13,377 nt of DNA from Desulfuromonadaceae bacterium (lineage in GTDB: Bacteria; Desulfobacterota; Desulfuromonadia; Desulfuromonadales; Geopsychrobacteraceae), in NCBI GenBank assembly GCA_013138655.1, contig WTCI01000152.1:1-13377 (forward strand). Reading direction: 5' to 3'. The notes beneath the pieces were generated by a model. The model worked only from the letters and a program-made list of their open reading frames with translations. It was not told the origin of the DNA and ran no database searches. This document shows positions 6,402 through 13,244 of the stretch, one piece after another. Positions within the stretch are counted from its first letter, which is position 1. Each line of letters starts with the position of its first letter. A program made the position numbers and the translations under genes.

Positions 6402-7844
6402 TCAGCGCGGCCAGTGCCCCAGTTGCAAGCCGGAGATCTGCTCAATAATACGTACCACCTGATAACTGTAGCCGTACTCGTTGTCATACCAGATATAGAG
6501 AACACAGCGGTTTCCCTGGACGATGGTCGCCAGTGAATCGACCACGCCGGCATACCGGGAGCCGACCATGTCGGTGGAGACCGCTTCCGGCGAGTTGGTG
6601 AAGTCGATCTGATCCTGCAGCGGCGAATCGAGTGACATCCCACGCAGGTAGGTGTTCATTTCCTCAACGCTGGTTTCCTTGCTGAGAGTCAGGTTCAAAA
6701 TCGCCAGCGAGACGTTCGGGGTCGGAACCCGGATGGCATTGCCGGTCAGTTTGCCGGCAAGTTCCGGCAAGGCCCTGGCAATGGCTTTGGCGGCACCGGT
6801 TTCGGTGAGGACCATGTTCAGCGGGGCGCTGCGGCCACGACGTTCTTTCTTGTGATAGTTGTCGATCAAGTTCTGGTCGTTGGTGTAGCTGTGGCAGGTT
6901 TCGACATGACCGTTTTCGATGCCGAACTTGTCGCTGACCGCCTTCAGAACCGGAACGATGGCGTTGGTGGTGCAGCTGGCGGCGGAGAGGATCGCATCGC
7001 CGGAATCGAGCAGTTCGTTGTTGACCCCATAGACGACATTGGGAATGTCCCCCTTGCCCGGTGCCGTTAATAGAACCTGTGAAGCGCCTTTGGCCTGGAT
7101 GTGCCGACTGAGCCCTTCACGATCACGCCACTTGCCGGTGTTGTCGATGACAATCGCGTCACTGATGCCGTACTGGCTGTAATCGACCTCTTCCGGGGCA
7201 TCGGCGTAAATGATGCGGATCATGTTGCCGTTGGCAATGATCGCATTTTCTGCCTCATCGACCCTGATGGTTCCTTCAAAATGCCCGTGAACTGAATCGC
7301 GGCGCAGCAGGCTGGCACGTTTCACGAGATCGTTGTCACTGCCCTTGCGAACCACGGCAGCGCGCAAACGTAATTTATTGCCGCCACCGGCTTGCTCGAC
7401 CAGAATCCGGGCCACCAAGCGACCGATCCGGCCGAAACCGTAGAGGACGACATCGCGCGGCTCACTCAGTTGGTGTCTTTTGCCGGTGCTGAGATCTTTC
7501 AACTGCTCGGCAACAAAATCTTCGACATCTCCGTTCCCCTGTTCCTGATAACGCAATACCAACTTCGCCAGATCGACTCTACCGGGAGCCAGATCCATCC
7601 TTGCCATGGTTTGCAGCATTGGGTAGGTATCCTTAACCCAGATTTCCCGGTTGATAATCTGCCGGGCAAAACGGTGGGCCCGCAGGATGTCGATGGTCGA
7701 CTGGTTGACCAGTGGGCGATCAAAAACAGTACAGATCACTTCATGATCACGATAAAGTTTACCGATCAGCGGGGTCATCGCTTCGGCAATTGCTTCACGT
7801 TCTTTCCAGTCCTTGAAATACTCTTCGGTTTTTGTGTCGACCAT
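6402..7844 (-). CDS. gap: Glyceraldehyde-3-phosphate dehydrogenase, long form
   Basis: A 480-aa enzyme interconverting glyceraldehyde 3-phosphate and 1,3-bisphosphoglycerate with NAD(P). Residues 1-125 are an extra N-terminal domain (KEREAIAEAMTPLIGKLY, then ILRAHRFARQI) found only in the long-form subgroup known from pseudomonads and vibrios. The classical enzyme follows. Its Rossmann motif YGFGRIGRLVAR starts at 135, the catalytic Cys is C291 in SAASCTTNA, the likely catalytic His is H318, and the C-terminal signature is WYDNEYGYSYQVVR. It is divergent from fba, an adjacent step of the same pathway, with a shared 243-bp promoter region. In other bacteria this long form is often linked to gluconeogenic growth; that role is inferred here. 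The ribosome site is moderate (GAAAGG, 11 bases upstream). A strong terminator lies downstream. Confidence 0.93.
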   Translation of the reverse strand: MVDTKTEEYFKDWKEREAIAEAMTPLIGKLYRDHEVICTVFDRPLVNQSTIDILRAHRFARQIINREIWVKDTYPMLQTMARMDLAPGRVDLAKLVLRYQEQGNGDVEDFVAEQLKDLSTGKRHQLSEPRDVVLYGFGRIGRLVARILVEQAGGGNKLRLRAAVVRKGSDNDLVKRASLLRRDSVHGHFEGTIRVDEAENAIIANGNMIRIIYADAPEEVDYSQYGISDAIVIDNTGKWRDREGLSRHIQAKGASQVLLTAPGKGDIPNVVYGVNNELLDSGDAILSAASCTTNAIVPVLKAVSDKFGIENGHVETCHSYTNDQNLIDNYHKKERRGRSAPLNMVLTETGAAKAIARALPELAGKLTGNAIRVPTPNVSLAILNLTLSKETSVEEMNTYLRGMSLDSPLQDQIDFTNSPEAVSTDMVGSRYAGVVDSLATIVQGNRCVLYIWYDNEYGYSYQVVRIIEQISGLQLGHWPR

Positions 7845-7896
7845 TTTCTGTCAAACCTTTCACGGCAGTTATTGGCATCGCCTTGGAAACGCGCGT

Positions 7897-7925
7897 ATAA
7901 TAATGGATGTTCGTCGCTATTGCAA
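7897..7925 (-). promoter_or_regulatory. GAPDH promoter
   Basis: Minus strand TTGCAA (7920-7925), exactly 17 bases, TATTAT (7897-7902). The hexamers match consensus at four and five of six positions. Predicted start near 7890, with a leader of about 46 nt. Confidence 0.55.
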
Positions 7926-7998
7926 CTAGCTTGCCCTTATAATTCTCGGAAGAAAATGTTGCCTTTGTCTCCCTCGCTCTGGACAATCCGACAGGGGG

Positions 7999-8027
7999 TT
8001 GATAAATTGTGTAGTTGATTTTGTTAT
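7999..8027 (+). promoter_or_regulatory. Candidate fba promoter
   Basis: TTGATA (7999-8004), 17 bases, TGTTAT (8022-8027), placing the start near 8034 and the leader at about 54 nt. A perfect TATAAT at 7938-7943 is an alternative -10, but no good -35 precedes it at 16-18 bases. Which one is used cannot be decided by eye. Confidence 0.4.
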
Positions 8028-8087
8028 CCGGAAAAAGGGTCTTTTCTGGCCACATGATTCCCGAATTTTTCAAGGAGGATTCTGTTG

Positions 8088-9068
8088 ATGAGCAATGCTG
8101 TTAGTTACAAAGAACTGGGGTTGGTGAACTCGCGCGAACTGTTTCGCAAGGCGGTGGCCGGCGGCTATGCCATCCCTGCTTATAATTTTAATAACCTTGA
8201 GCAGTTACAGGCGATTGTCACCGCCTGTGCCGAGACGAATTCGCCGGTCATCCTGCAAGTCAGCAAGGGGGCTCGGAGCTATGCCGACGAAACCATGCTG
8301 CGCTACATGGCGATGGGGGCCGTCGAGATGGCTCGCAAGATGGGTTCCAGCATCCCGATCGTGCTGCATCTGGATCATGGCGATTCCTTCGAGATTTGCA
8401 AAAGCTGTATCGATTCCGGGTTCTCATCGGTGATGATCGACGGTTCCCACCTGCCGTACGACGAGAACGTTGCCCTGACCAAACGGGTGGTCGAGTATGC
8501 CCATCAATTTGAGGTGACTGTCGAAGGGGAACTCGGCGTGCTGGCCGGGATTGAAGATGATGTCGTGGCGGAAGAATCAACCTACACCCAGCCGGATGAG
8601 GTTGAGGATTTTGTCAAGAAAACCGGAGTTGATTCCCTGGCCATCTCGATTGGAACCAGCCACGGTGCGTACAAGTTCAAGCTGAAAGAGGGGGAGTCGG
8701 TGCCGCCCTTGCGTTTCGATATTCTCGAAGAGTGCGAGAAGCGGATCCCCGGGTTTCCGATTGTCCTGCATGGTGCTTCCAGTGTGGTGCCTGAGTATGT
8801 TGCCTTGATCAACCGGTATGGCGGTAAAATGGATGGGGCTGTCGGTGTTCCGGAAAAGCAATTACGTCGTGCCGCGGCCAGTGCCGTTTGCAAGATCAAT
8901 ATCGATTCGGATGGGCGCTTGGCAGTGACGGCGAAGGTGCGCGAATATCTGGCCAACAACCCCGGCGAGTTCGACCCGCGCAAGTATCTCGGTGCTGCTC
9001 GTAAAGAGCTGATCACGCTGATCAAATATAAGAACGAGGCGGTCCTCGGCAGTGCCGGCAAGGGCTGA
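8088..9068 (+). CDS. fba: Fructose-bisphosphate aldolase, class II
   Basis: A 326-aa zinc-dependent aldolase cleaving or forming fructose 1,6-bisphosphate. Visible family motifs are the N-terminal GYAIPAYNFNNLEQLQAI, HLDHGDSFE (His94, Asp96, His97; metal and catalytic region), VEGELGVLAGIEDDV (Glu146), the His192 segment GTSHGAYKF, the His228 segment IVLHGASSV, and KINIDSDGRLA. Length fits the class IIB/TIM-barrel type. ATG 8088 is chosen over TTG 8085 because AAGGAGG at 8072-8078 then has normal nine-base spacing. It faces away from gap across a common regulatory region and ends 20 bases before a terminator. It works with GAPDH in the lower part of gluconeogenesis/glycolysis. No anomalies are seen. 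Confidence 0.95.
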   Translation: MSNAVSYKELGLVNSRELFRKAVAGGYAIPAYNFNNLEQLQAIVTACAETNSPVILQVSKGARSYADETMLRYMAMGAVEMARKMGSSIPIVLHLDHGDSFEICKSCIDSGFSSVMIDGSHLPYDENVALTKRVVEYAHQFEVTVEGELGVLAGIEDDVVAEESTYTQPDEVEDFVKKTGVDSLAISIGTSHGAYKFKLKEGESVPPLRFDILEECEKRIPGFPIVLHGASSVVPEYVALINRYGGKMDGAVGVPEKQLRRAAASAVCKINIDSDGRLAVTAKVREYLANNPGEFDPRKYLGAARKELITLIKYKNEAVLGSAGKG

Positions 9069-9088
9069 ATTTAAACAGGACAAACGAA

Positions 9089-9126
9089 ACGGGTCGCTGT
9101 GGGTGTTTCGTAGCGGCTCGTTTTTT
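9089..9126 (+). terminator. fba terminator
   Basis: ACGGGTCGCT (9089-9098) pairs with AGCGGCTCGT (9112-9121), ten base pairs including two G-U. A run of T residues ends at 9126. It separates fba from the small transcription unit that follows. Confidence 0.8.
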
Positions 9127-9153
9127 GTCCTCGGTCCGTTATCTTCAAAGGAA

Positions 9154-9183
9154 TTGACAGCAGGTTGCTACCTGCCTTATACG
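9154..9183 (+). promoter_or_regulatory. Promoter with palindromic operator-like spacer
   Basis: A perfect -35 TTGACA (9154-9159) is followed at 17 or 18 bases by TTATAC or TATACG. The spacer is almost entirely the palindrome GCAGGT-TGCT-ACCTGC (9160-9175). A dimeric regulator bound there would sit between -35 and -10. It would drive the small CxxCH gene at 9317. Confidence 0.5.
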
Positions 9184-9215
9184 GGAAGCTTGGTCGATTT
9201 TGTACGAGAAACGAT

Positions 9216-9253
9216 GGGGTGGGGTGGTCACAAGCGCCGCAGGCGCAATCCCC
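9216..9253 (+). other. Structured leader hairpin
   Basis: GCGCC-GCA-GGCGC (9234-9246) forms a perfect inner stem. An outer GGGG (9216-9219 or 9221-9224) can pair with CCCC (9250-9253). It lies in the predicted 130-nt leader of the small gene at 9317. No T-run follows, so it is not a terminator. It does not match a riboswitch class I know. Confidence 0.35.
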
Positions 9254-9316
9254 GAAAAAGCAATTTCCTGTCAGCTTATTACCAATTCTTATCACAGGAG
9301 GCTAAAAAGGAGAAAA

Positions 9317-9520
9317 ATGCTGTTGTTGTTGGTCTGTGGACTGGTTCTATTGGCAGTGGGTAGCGTCTATGGCCAGTCCGATTAGGCAAAATATCAGCAT
9401 ATTCCAGTCCCTGAAGATGTGAGAGTTCCCCAGAAATTCATCAATATAGATGATGGCACTCTGGACTGTTGTGGTTGCCATTGGAACACCAACCATGGCG
9501 GGCCTCAGTTCTGCGATTAA
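9317..9520 (+). pseudogene. Small exported CxxCH protein interrupted by an in-frame TAG
   Basis: ATG at 9317 is preceded by AAGGAG. Its first 22 codons encode a typical signal-peptide core (MLLLLVCGLVLLAVGSVYG, then QSD). TAG at 9383-9385 stops it. The same frame continues open for 44 codons to TAA at 9518-9520, encoding a hydrophilic segment with a haem-type CCGCH and a C-terminal TNHGGPQFCD. A terminator follows within 14 bases. Frame continuity, ribosome site, export signal, CxxCH and terminator together suggest a genuine small secreted gene of 67 residues. It could be a recent nonsense mutation (a CAG-to-TAG change would restore Gln), a sequencing error, or suppressed/recoded. The family is not recognised. 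The n-region lacks the usual Lys/Arg unless translation starts earlier, where the same frame reads RRLKRRK just before the ATG but offers no good start. Confidence 0.5.
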
Positions 9521-9533
9521 TGGAATCCCTCTC

Positions 9534-9560
9534 GGGCAGGCTTTACGGCCTGCCCTTTTT
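9534..9560 (+). terminator. Terminator of the small CxxCH gene
   Basis: GGGCAGGC (9534-9541) and GCCTGCCC (9548-9555) form a perfect eight-bp stem with a six-base loop, followed by TTTTT. It begins 14 bases after the TAA, which supports a real transcript across 9317-9520. Confidence 0.85.
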
Positions 9561-9624
9561 ATTTCCGATCTCTGCTTCGGTAGCTAATCAGATGACGGCG
9601 ACGGGCAGGAAACCTTGGCTGAGT

Positions 9625-10869
9625 CTATTTCTTGCCCTGTTTCATCCCCATGTTTTGATGCTTTGGTTCCGCTTCGGTAAACTCGACCGGCAGGGTCAGA
9701 GTTTCTTCCCCGCGCAGCAGGGTCAGGCTGATCTTGGCGCCGATCGCCATTTGCTGTAGCTCGTAGATCAGGTCAAAGGGTTCTTTCAGCTCGATATTAT
9801 CCATCCATGTTAACAGGTCCTCTTTGAGGATTCCCGCCTTTTCGGCAACCGATCCCGGGACAACCCCCTTGACAACCAGTCCACCATCCGCTTTATCCAG
9901 CATGATTCCCAGTTTAACACCAGGGTTCGGCAGATCTTCATATTCGGTAAAAGTCACAAAATGATAGGGCGGCATCGGATAGTCCGGCTTGTTGATATTC
10001 ATCAGCCGATCCTGTTTGTCTTCCGGGATATCAATTTCCACCGAGCCGATCAACAGGTAGCTGACCGGTAGCCGGCGGAACAGCCGCCGGGGGATGCCGT
10101 AACCGTAGCGCACATGATTGCCCCCGGCGACCACCATCACCTGATGGTCCGGAGCGACTTTTTTCAGGTAATCAGCGAGGTTCTGTGCCATGGTTTCGTC
10201 CCAGAGAGTCTGCACCCGTTGGAAACCATCAAGCATCGTCTGCCCCATTTTGTGGTCGCTGAAAACCGCCTCGACCATGGCTCTTTGGTAAGGGTCGCTA
10301 TGATCCAGTTCCGGTAGGAGTTGTTGCTCTTCCGTGGTCAATTCGGCAAATGGTGTGCGACTGACTTTTTTCTGTAGATCCTTGTTGGCGTTCAAAGCCA
10401 GAATCGGGATCTGCCGGTCACGACAGAACGTCAGCAGATCGCGGTAGAGCGCAAAGTTCATCCGCCAGTTGCTCAACCAGTCAACGTCCTTGAGGAATTC
10501 TTTTTCGGCGAGTTGTCCGGCCACCCAGCGATCAAGCCCCGGTTGTTGCTCCGGGGTGAACATTTCCATTGCCAGACTGACTTTCCCCGGATTACTTGCG
10601 GCCAGTGCTTGCAGAATGTCTACCTGCAAACGGTGTGAGGCCGGATTGTCGTGGGTTTCCCCGACGTAGACCACTTGTGCACGGCTCGCCTGGTCGTACA
10701 TTGCCGCGGCCGTGACATAGATGCCGGTCGGCAGGTGGAGAATGTCGCCAACCAGCGGTTCACGCACCGGGGGATAGGGAGTTTCAGGGTTGCCGAGAAG
10801 TATGGTTTTAGACTGACAGCCGGTCATCAGTAACAGCAGGATTAACAGCGTAAGCTGTAATAGCCGCAT
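9625..10869 (-). CDS. ChaN-like (DUF399) lipoprotein with C-terminal PDZ domain
   Basis: A 414-aa lipoprotein. The signal peptide ends in LLMTGC with the lipidated Cys at 18. Residues about 45-290 match the ChaN/DUF399 fold: VYVGETHDNPASH near 68-79, AMEMFTPEQQPGLDRW near 100-115, and AGGNHVRYGYGIPRR near 248-262. These conserved Glu/His clusters are shared with the TIKI/EreA-like superfamily. C. jejuni ChaN binds haem and is thought to act in iron uptake. Residues about 318-398 form a PDZ domain (KLGIMLDKADGG, then VVPGSVAEKAGI), suggesting substrate or partner binding in the cell envelope. Haem binding here is inference. The start is firm (AAGGAGG four bases upstream). It begins 19 bases after speD on the same strand, so co-transcription is likely. 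The C-terminus is rich in Lys, Gln and Met. Confidence 0.82.
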   Translation of the reverse strand: MRLLQLTLLILLLLMTGCQSKTILLGNPETPYPPVREPLVGDILHLPTGIYVTAAAMYDQASRAQVVYVGETHDNPASHRLQVDILQALAASNPGKVSLAMEMFTPEQQPGLDRWVAGQLAEKEFLKDVDWLSNWRMNFALYRDLLTFCRDRQIPILALNANKDLQKKVSRTPFAELTTEEQQLLPELDHSDPYQRAMVEAVFSDHKMGQTMLDGFQRVQTLWDETMAQNLADYLKKVAPDHQVMVVAGGNHVRYGYGIPRRLFRRLPVSYLLIGSVEIDIPEDKQDRLMNINKPDYPMPPYHFVTFTEYEDLPNPGVKLGIMLDKADGGLVVKGVVPGSVAEKAGILKEDLLTWMDNIELKEPFDLIYELQQMAIGAKISLTLLRGEETLTLPVEFTEAEPKHQNMGMKQGKK

Positions 10870-10888
10870 CGATCCTCCTTGAGAATTA

Positions 10889-11677
10889 TCAGTAGATGTT
10901 TTTTGCGTAGAAGATTTCGGTCATCTCTTGTTCAAGTATCTTCTTGACCTTTTCCCGTTCAACCTTTGTGAGATCCTCATAGGTGGTTGAAAACAGGTAC
11001 TTATTAAGGTCAAAATCTTTCAGCAGCATCTTGGTGTGAAACAGATTCTCCTGGTAGATATTGATGTCAACGCACTGGTACAGGTCACGGATACTTTTGC
11101 GGATGTACTGCTGGATGCTGTGGATTCTGTGGTCGATGTAATGTTTTTTACCTTTGATGTCGCGGGTAAAACCCCGCACCTTGTAGTCCATCAGCACGAT
11201 ATCCGACTCGAAGGAATCGATCAGGTGATTGAGCGCTTTCAGTGGGCTGATTTTACCACAGGTGGCGATGTCGATATCAACCCGGAACGTCGAAATTCCT
11301 GATTTGCGATCGGTCTCCGGGTAGGTATGGATACAGAGATGACTCTTGTCGAGGTGTCCGGCAATCAGTTCCGGTTTGGGCTCCAGCGGCTCTTCGGCAA
11401 TCAGCACAATGACCGAGGCCCCCATCGGATCGTAATCCTGGCCAGAGATGTTAAGGATATTGGCACCGATGATCTCGGTGACCTCGGTGAGAATACGGGT
11501 CAACCGCTCGGCGTTGTATTCCTCATCGATGTACTCAAGGTATTCCTTACGTGCTGCCGGGCGCTGAGCGTAGCAGACGTCATATATATTGAAGGTGAGA
11601 CTCTTGGTCAGATTGTTGAACCCGCGCAGTTTGATTTTCGGTTTGCGCTTGGGGTGGGTGACTTTTTTAGCACACAT
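10889..11677 (-). CDS. speD: S-adenosylmethionine decarboxylase proenzyme (E. coli type)
   Basis: A 262-aa proenzyme that makes the aminopropyl donor for spermidine. It closely resembles E. coli SpeD (264 aa): [21 protein letters not shown], with Asn-Leu-Thr-Lys-Ser conserved, then [27 protein letters not shown] and [18 protein letters not shown]. Self-cleavage between Lys111 and Ser112 would create the pyruvoyl cofactor and two subunits. I start it at ATG 11677, giving [11 protein letters not shown] and family-like length. The in-frame ATG at 11746 would put a strong terminator-like hairpin inside the coding region. AGGA lies 11 bases upstream. speE is not adjacent. The next gene, encoding the ChaN-like lipoprotein, starts 19 bases downstream. 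The hairpin in its leader suggests attenuation. Confidence 0.93.
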   Translation of the reverse strand: MCAKKVTHPKRKPKIKLRGFNNLTKSLTFNIYDVCYAQRPAARKEYLEYIDEEYNAERLTRILTEVTEIIGANILNISGQDYDPMGASVIVLIAEEPLEPKPELIAGHLDKSHLCIHTYPETDRKSGISTFRVDIDIATCGKISPLKALNHLIDSFESDIVLMDYKVRGFTRDIKGKKHYIDHRIHSIQQYIRKSIRDLYQCVDINIYQENLFHTKMLLKDFDLNKYLFSTTYEDLTKVEREKVKKILEQEMTEIFYAKNIY

Positions 11678-11693
11678 CGGCAGGGTTTTCCTG

Positions 11694-11720
11694 AAAAAGC
11701 ACCGGGCATTGCCCGGTGCT
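11694..11720 (-). terminator. Terminator or attenuator hairpin just before speD
   Basis: AGCACCGGGC and GCCCGGTGCT (11698-11707, 11711-11720) form a perfect ten-bp stem around a three-base loop. On the minus strand TTTTT follows the stem, the last A-T pair being shared with it. It lies only about 20 bases before the speD ATG and 134 bases after the thiC stop. There is no room for a promoter between it and speD, so speD transcripts from upstream must read through it. It could end the thiC transcript, control speD, or both. Confidence 0.7.
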
Positions 11721-11746
11721 GATGGATATCTATAATTGTTCAGCAA

Positions 11747-11801
11747 GATGTACTGGTGATGCCCATGGAAAGGGTGAGGGGACTGTCCCCGGCCCTTGGA
11801 A
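11747..11801. repeat. Short repeat with conserved outer boxes (copy 2)
   Basis: 31 bases match bases 1-31 of the window with one mismatch; 11790-11801 matches 91-102. The interior is only 12 bases here and carries the hairpin GGGGAC-T-GTCCCC instead of the longer one of copy 1. The right-hand arm beyond CCCTTGGAA is not conserved. It lies between thiC and speD. Confidence 0.6.
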
Positions 11802-11813
11802 CAGAAGAAAGCG

Positions 11814-11845
11814 GCCGATTATAATGCCGTGGGGATTTTATCGGC
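11814..11845 (-). terminator. Possible weak thiC terminator
   Basis: GCCGAT (11814-11819) and ATCGGC (11840-11845) can pair just past the thiC stop. The loop is long, and only a mixed CGCTTTCTTCT tail follows on the minus strand. The better candidate for ending thiC transcripts is the hairpin at 11698-11720. Confidence 0.2.
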
Positions 11846-11854
11846 AACAGCTTT

Positions 11855-13153
11855 TTATACCGCTTTTTTTTCACTCCGTTCATTCATCACTTTGTAGGCA
11901 CAGAGTGCTCCGCACATGGTGCAGGCGCCGTGCGATTCGTCAACCCCCGATTCCGCACGCAGACGGCGGGCTTTTTCCGGATCGAGAGCAACGGAGAATT
12001 GTCCCTCCCAGTCCAGGTCTTTGCGGTAGCGGGCCATGGCATTATCTTTTTCGATAGCACCGGGAATGCCCTTAACAATGTCGGCGGCATGGGCCGCAAT
12101 CCGCACGGCCATGACACCTTCATGGACATCCTCAACAGTCGGCAGACGTAGATGCTCACTCGGGGTGACATAGCAGAGGAAATCGGCTCCGGCAGCTGCT
12201 GCGACAGTCCCCCCGATTGCCGAGGTGATATGGTCGTAGCCGGGAGCGATATCGGTCACCAGCGGCCCGAGCACATAGAAGGGGGCTCCGTGGCAGAGGC
12301 GTTTCTGCAGTTTGATGTTGGCTTCAATCTGATTCAGAGGTACGTGACCGGGGCCTTCAATCATCACCTGAATACCGGCATCCTGGGCACGCTGGGTCAA
12401 TTCACCGAGGATAATCAATTCCTGAATCTGGGCACGGTCGGTCGCATCGGCCAGGCAACCGGGACGGAAGCCGTCTCCCAGTGAGAGGACGGCATCGTAG
12501 GGGCGGACCAGTTCCAGCAGCTGATCATAGAATTCGTAGAGGGGATTTTCGGCGTTATTGTAATTCATCCACCCGACAGTAAAAGAACCACCGCGTGAGA
12601 CGACTTCCAGCAGTCGGCCTTCACGATCCATCCGGGTCACCGTTTCGCGAGTGACGCCGCAGTGAACAGTGATGAAGTCAACACCGTCATCCAGATGTTT
12701 TTTGACTCCGGCAAAAATATCATCAACGGTCATGTCGACGATCGATTTGCCTTGTTTCAAAACAGCATCACAGGCCGCTTGATAGAGTGGGACGCTACCG
12801 ATGCAGAGATCCGTTTCGGCAATAATTGCCGCGCGGATTTCATCAATCGGGCCACCGGTTGACAGATCCATCAGTGCGTCGGCCCCGGCAGCGGCGGCAA
12901 CTTTGGCTTTTTCCAGCTCTTTGTCGATGCTGGTGTCATCCTGACTGGTGCCGATGTTGGCATTGGTCTTGGTGCGTAAACCCTCACCGACGGCCAGTGG
13001 AGGGGCATTGGTGCGTTTGTTGTTGCGACAGATAACAGCGGTCCCGGCAGCAATTTTTTGCCGCAGTATTTCCGGATCGATATTTTCAGCGGCGGCTGCC
13101 TGCTGCATGAGATCACTGATTTGCCCTTGACGGGCCATTTCTAACTGGGTCAT
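11855..13153 (-). CDS. thiC: ThiC-family radical SAM enzyme (HMP-P synthase ThiC, or paralogue BzaF)
   Basis: A 432-aa short-form member lacking the extra N-terminal domain of E. coli ThiC. Motifs are TKTNANIGTSQDD, MDLSTGG, VDFITVHCGVT, VSRGGSFTVGW, SLGDGFRPGC, VMIEGPGHVPLNQIE, LGPLVTDIAPGYDHI and CYVTPSEHLRLP. The C-terminal cysteines 411, 414 and 418 (CTMCGALC) ligate the 4Fe-4S cluster; their spacing is CX2CX3C, one residue shorter than the CX2CX4C of E. coli. ThiC converts aminoimidazole ribotide to the thiamine pyrimidine HMP-P. The paralogue BzaF, known in Desulfuromonas and Geobacter relatives, turns the same substrate into 5-hydroxybenzimidazole for B12. The NNKRT segment (about 44-48), where I expect NxNH in ThiC, and the lack of a recognisable TPP riboswitch keep BzaF open. 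The start is supported by AAAGGA seven bases upstream. No other thiamine or cobalamin gene is nearby. Confidence 0.85.
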   Translation of the reverse strand: MTQLEMARQGQISDLMQQAAAAENIDPEILRQKIAAGTAVICRNNKRTNAPPLAVGEGLRTKTNANIGTSQDDTSIDKELEKAKVAAAAGADALMDLSTGGPIDEIRAAIIAETDLCIGSVPLYQAACDAVLKQGKSIVDMTVDDIFAGVKKHLDDGVDFITVHCGVTRETVTRMDREGRLLEVVSRGGSFTVGWMNYNNAENPLYEFYDQLLELVRPYDAVLSLGDGFRPGCLADATDRAQIQELIILGELTQRAQDAGIQVMIEGPGHVPLNQIEANIKLQKRLCHGAPFYVLGPLVTDIAPGYDHITSAIGGTVAAAAGADFLCYVTPSEHLRLPTVEDVHEGVMAVRIAAHAADIVKGIPGAIEKDNAMARYRKDLDWEGQFSVALDPEKARRLRAESGVDESHGACTMCGALCAYKVMNERSEKKAV

Positions 13154-13178
13154 GCCGAATCCTTTAATTTAAACAGAG

Positions 13179-13214
13179 AAAAACAGCGCCGGCCAACAAG
13201 TGCCCAAGGCGCTG
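13179..13214 (-). terminator. Terminator-like hairpin in the thiC leader
   Basis: CAGCGCC (13184-13190) and GGCGCTG (13208-13214) form a seven-bp stem with a short extra GGC/GCC stem inside. On the minus strand TTTTT then CTCTG follow. It lies 26-61 bases upstream of the thiC ATG. It is either the terminator of an upstream gene or the expression platform of a leader control element. The 30 bases between it and the mobile element contain no recognisable promoter. Confidence 0.55.
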
Positions 13215-13244
13215 CAGGTGAAAGTCGTGTGCAGCTCAGCTACC

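Noticed and set aside
7392..8018. 208-codon plus-strand ORF opposite the GAPDH gene
   Set aside because: It is antisense to the conserved N-terminal half of GAPDH, has no ribosome site or family resemblance, and is a shadow of GC-biased codons.
8582..9061. Minus-strand ORF inside fba
   Set aside because: It lies entirely within a firmly identified aldolase gene and reads as low-complexity shadow sequence.
9190..9316. Cyclic-dinucleotide (GEMM) riboswitch in the leader of the small CxxCH gene
   Set aside because: GEMM riboswitches often precede cytochrome genes in Geobacter, but the conserved core sequences are not present here.
9383..9385. Selenocysteine or pyrrolysine recoding of the in-frame TAG
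   Set aside because: Selenocysteine uses TGA. Pyrrolysine is essentially confined to methylamine methyltransferases, and no pyl genes are visible. A nonsense mutation is the simpler reading.
11678..11746. N-terminal extension of speD starting at ATG 11746
   Set aside because: It would translate a perfect terminator-like hairpin and add 23 residues absent from known SpeD; ATG 11677 gives family length.
13215..13244. TPP riboswitch remnant (GCTGAG ... CACCTG on the minus strand)
   Set aside because: The two fragments have about the right spacing, but the conserved downstream half is absent. Too weak to annotate; kept only as a question in the findings.
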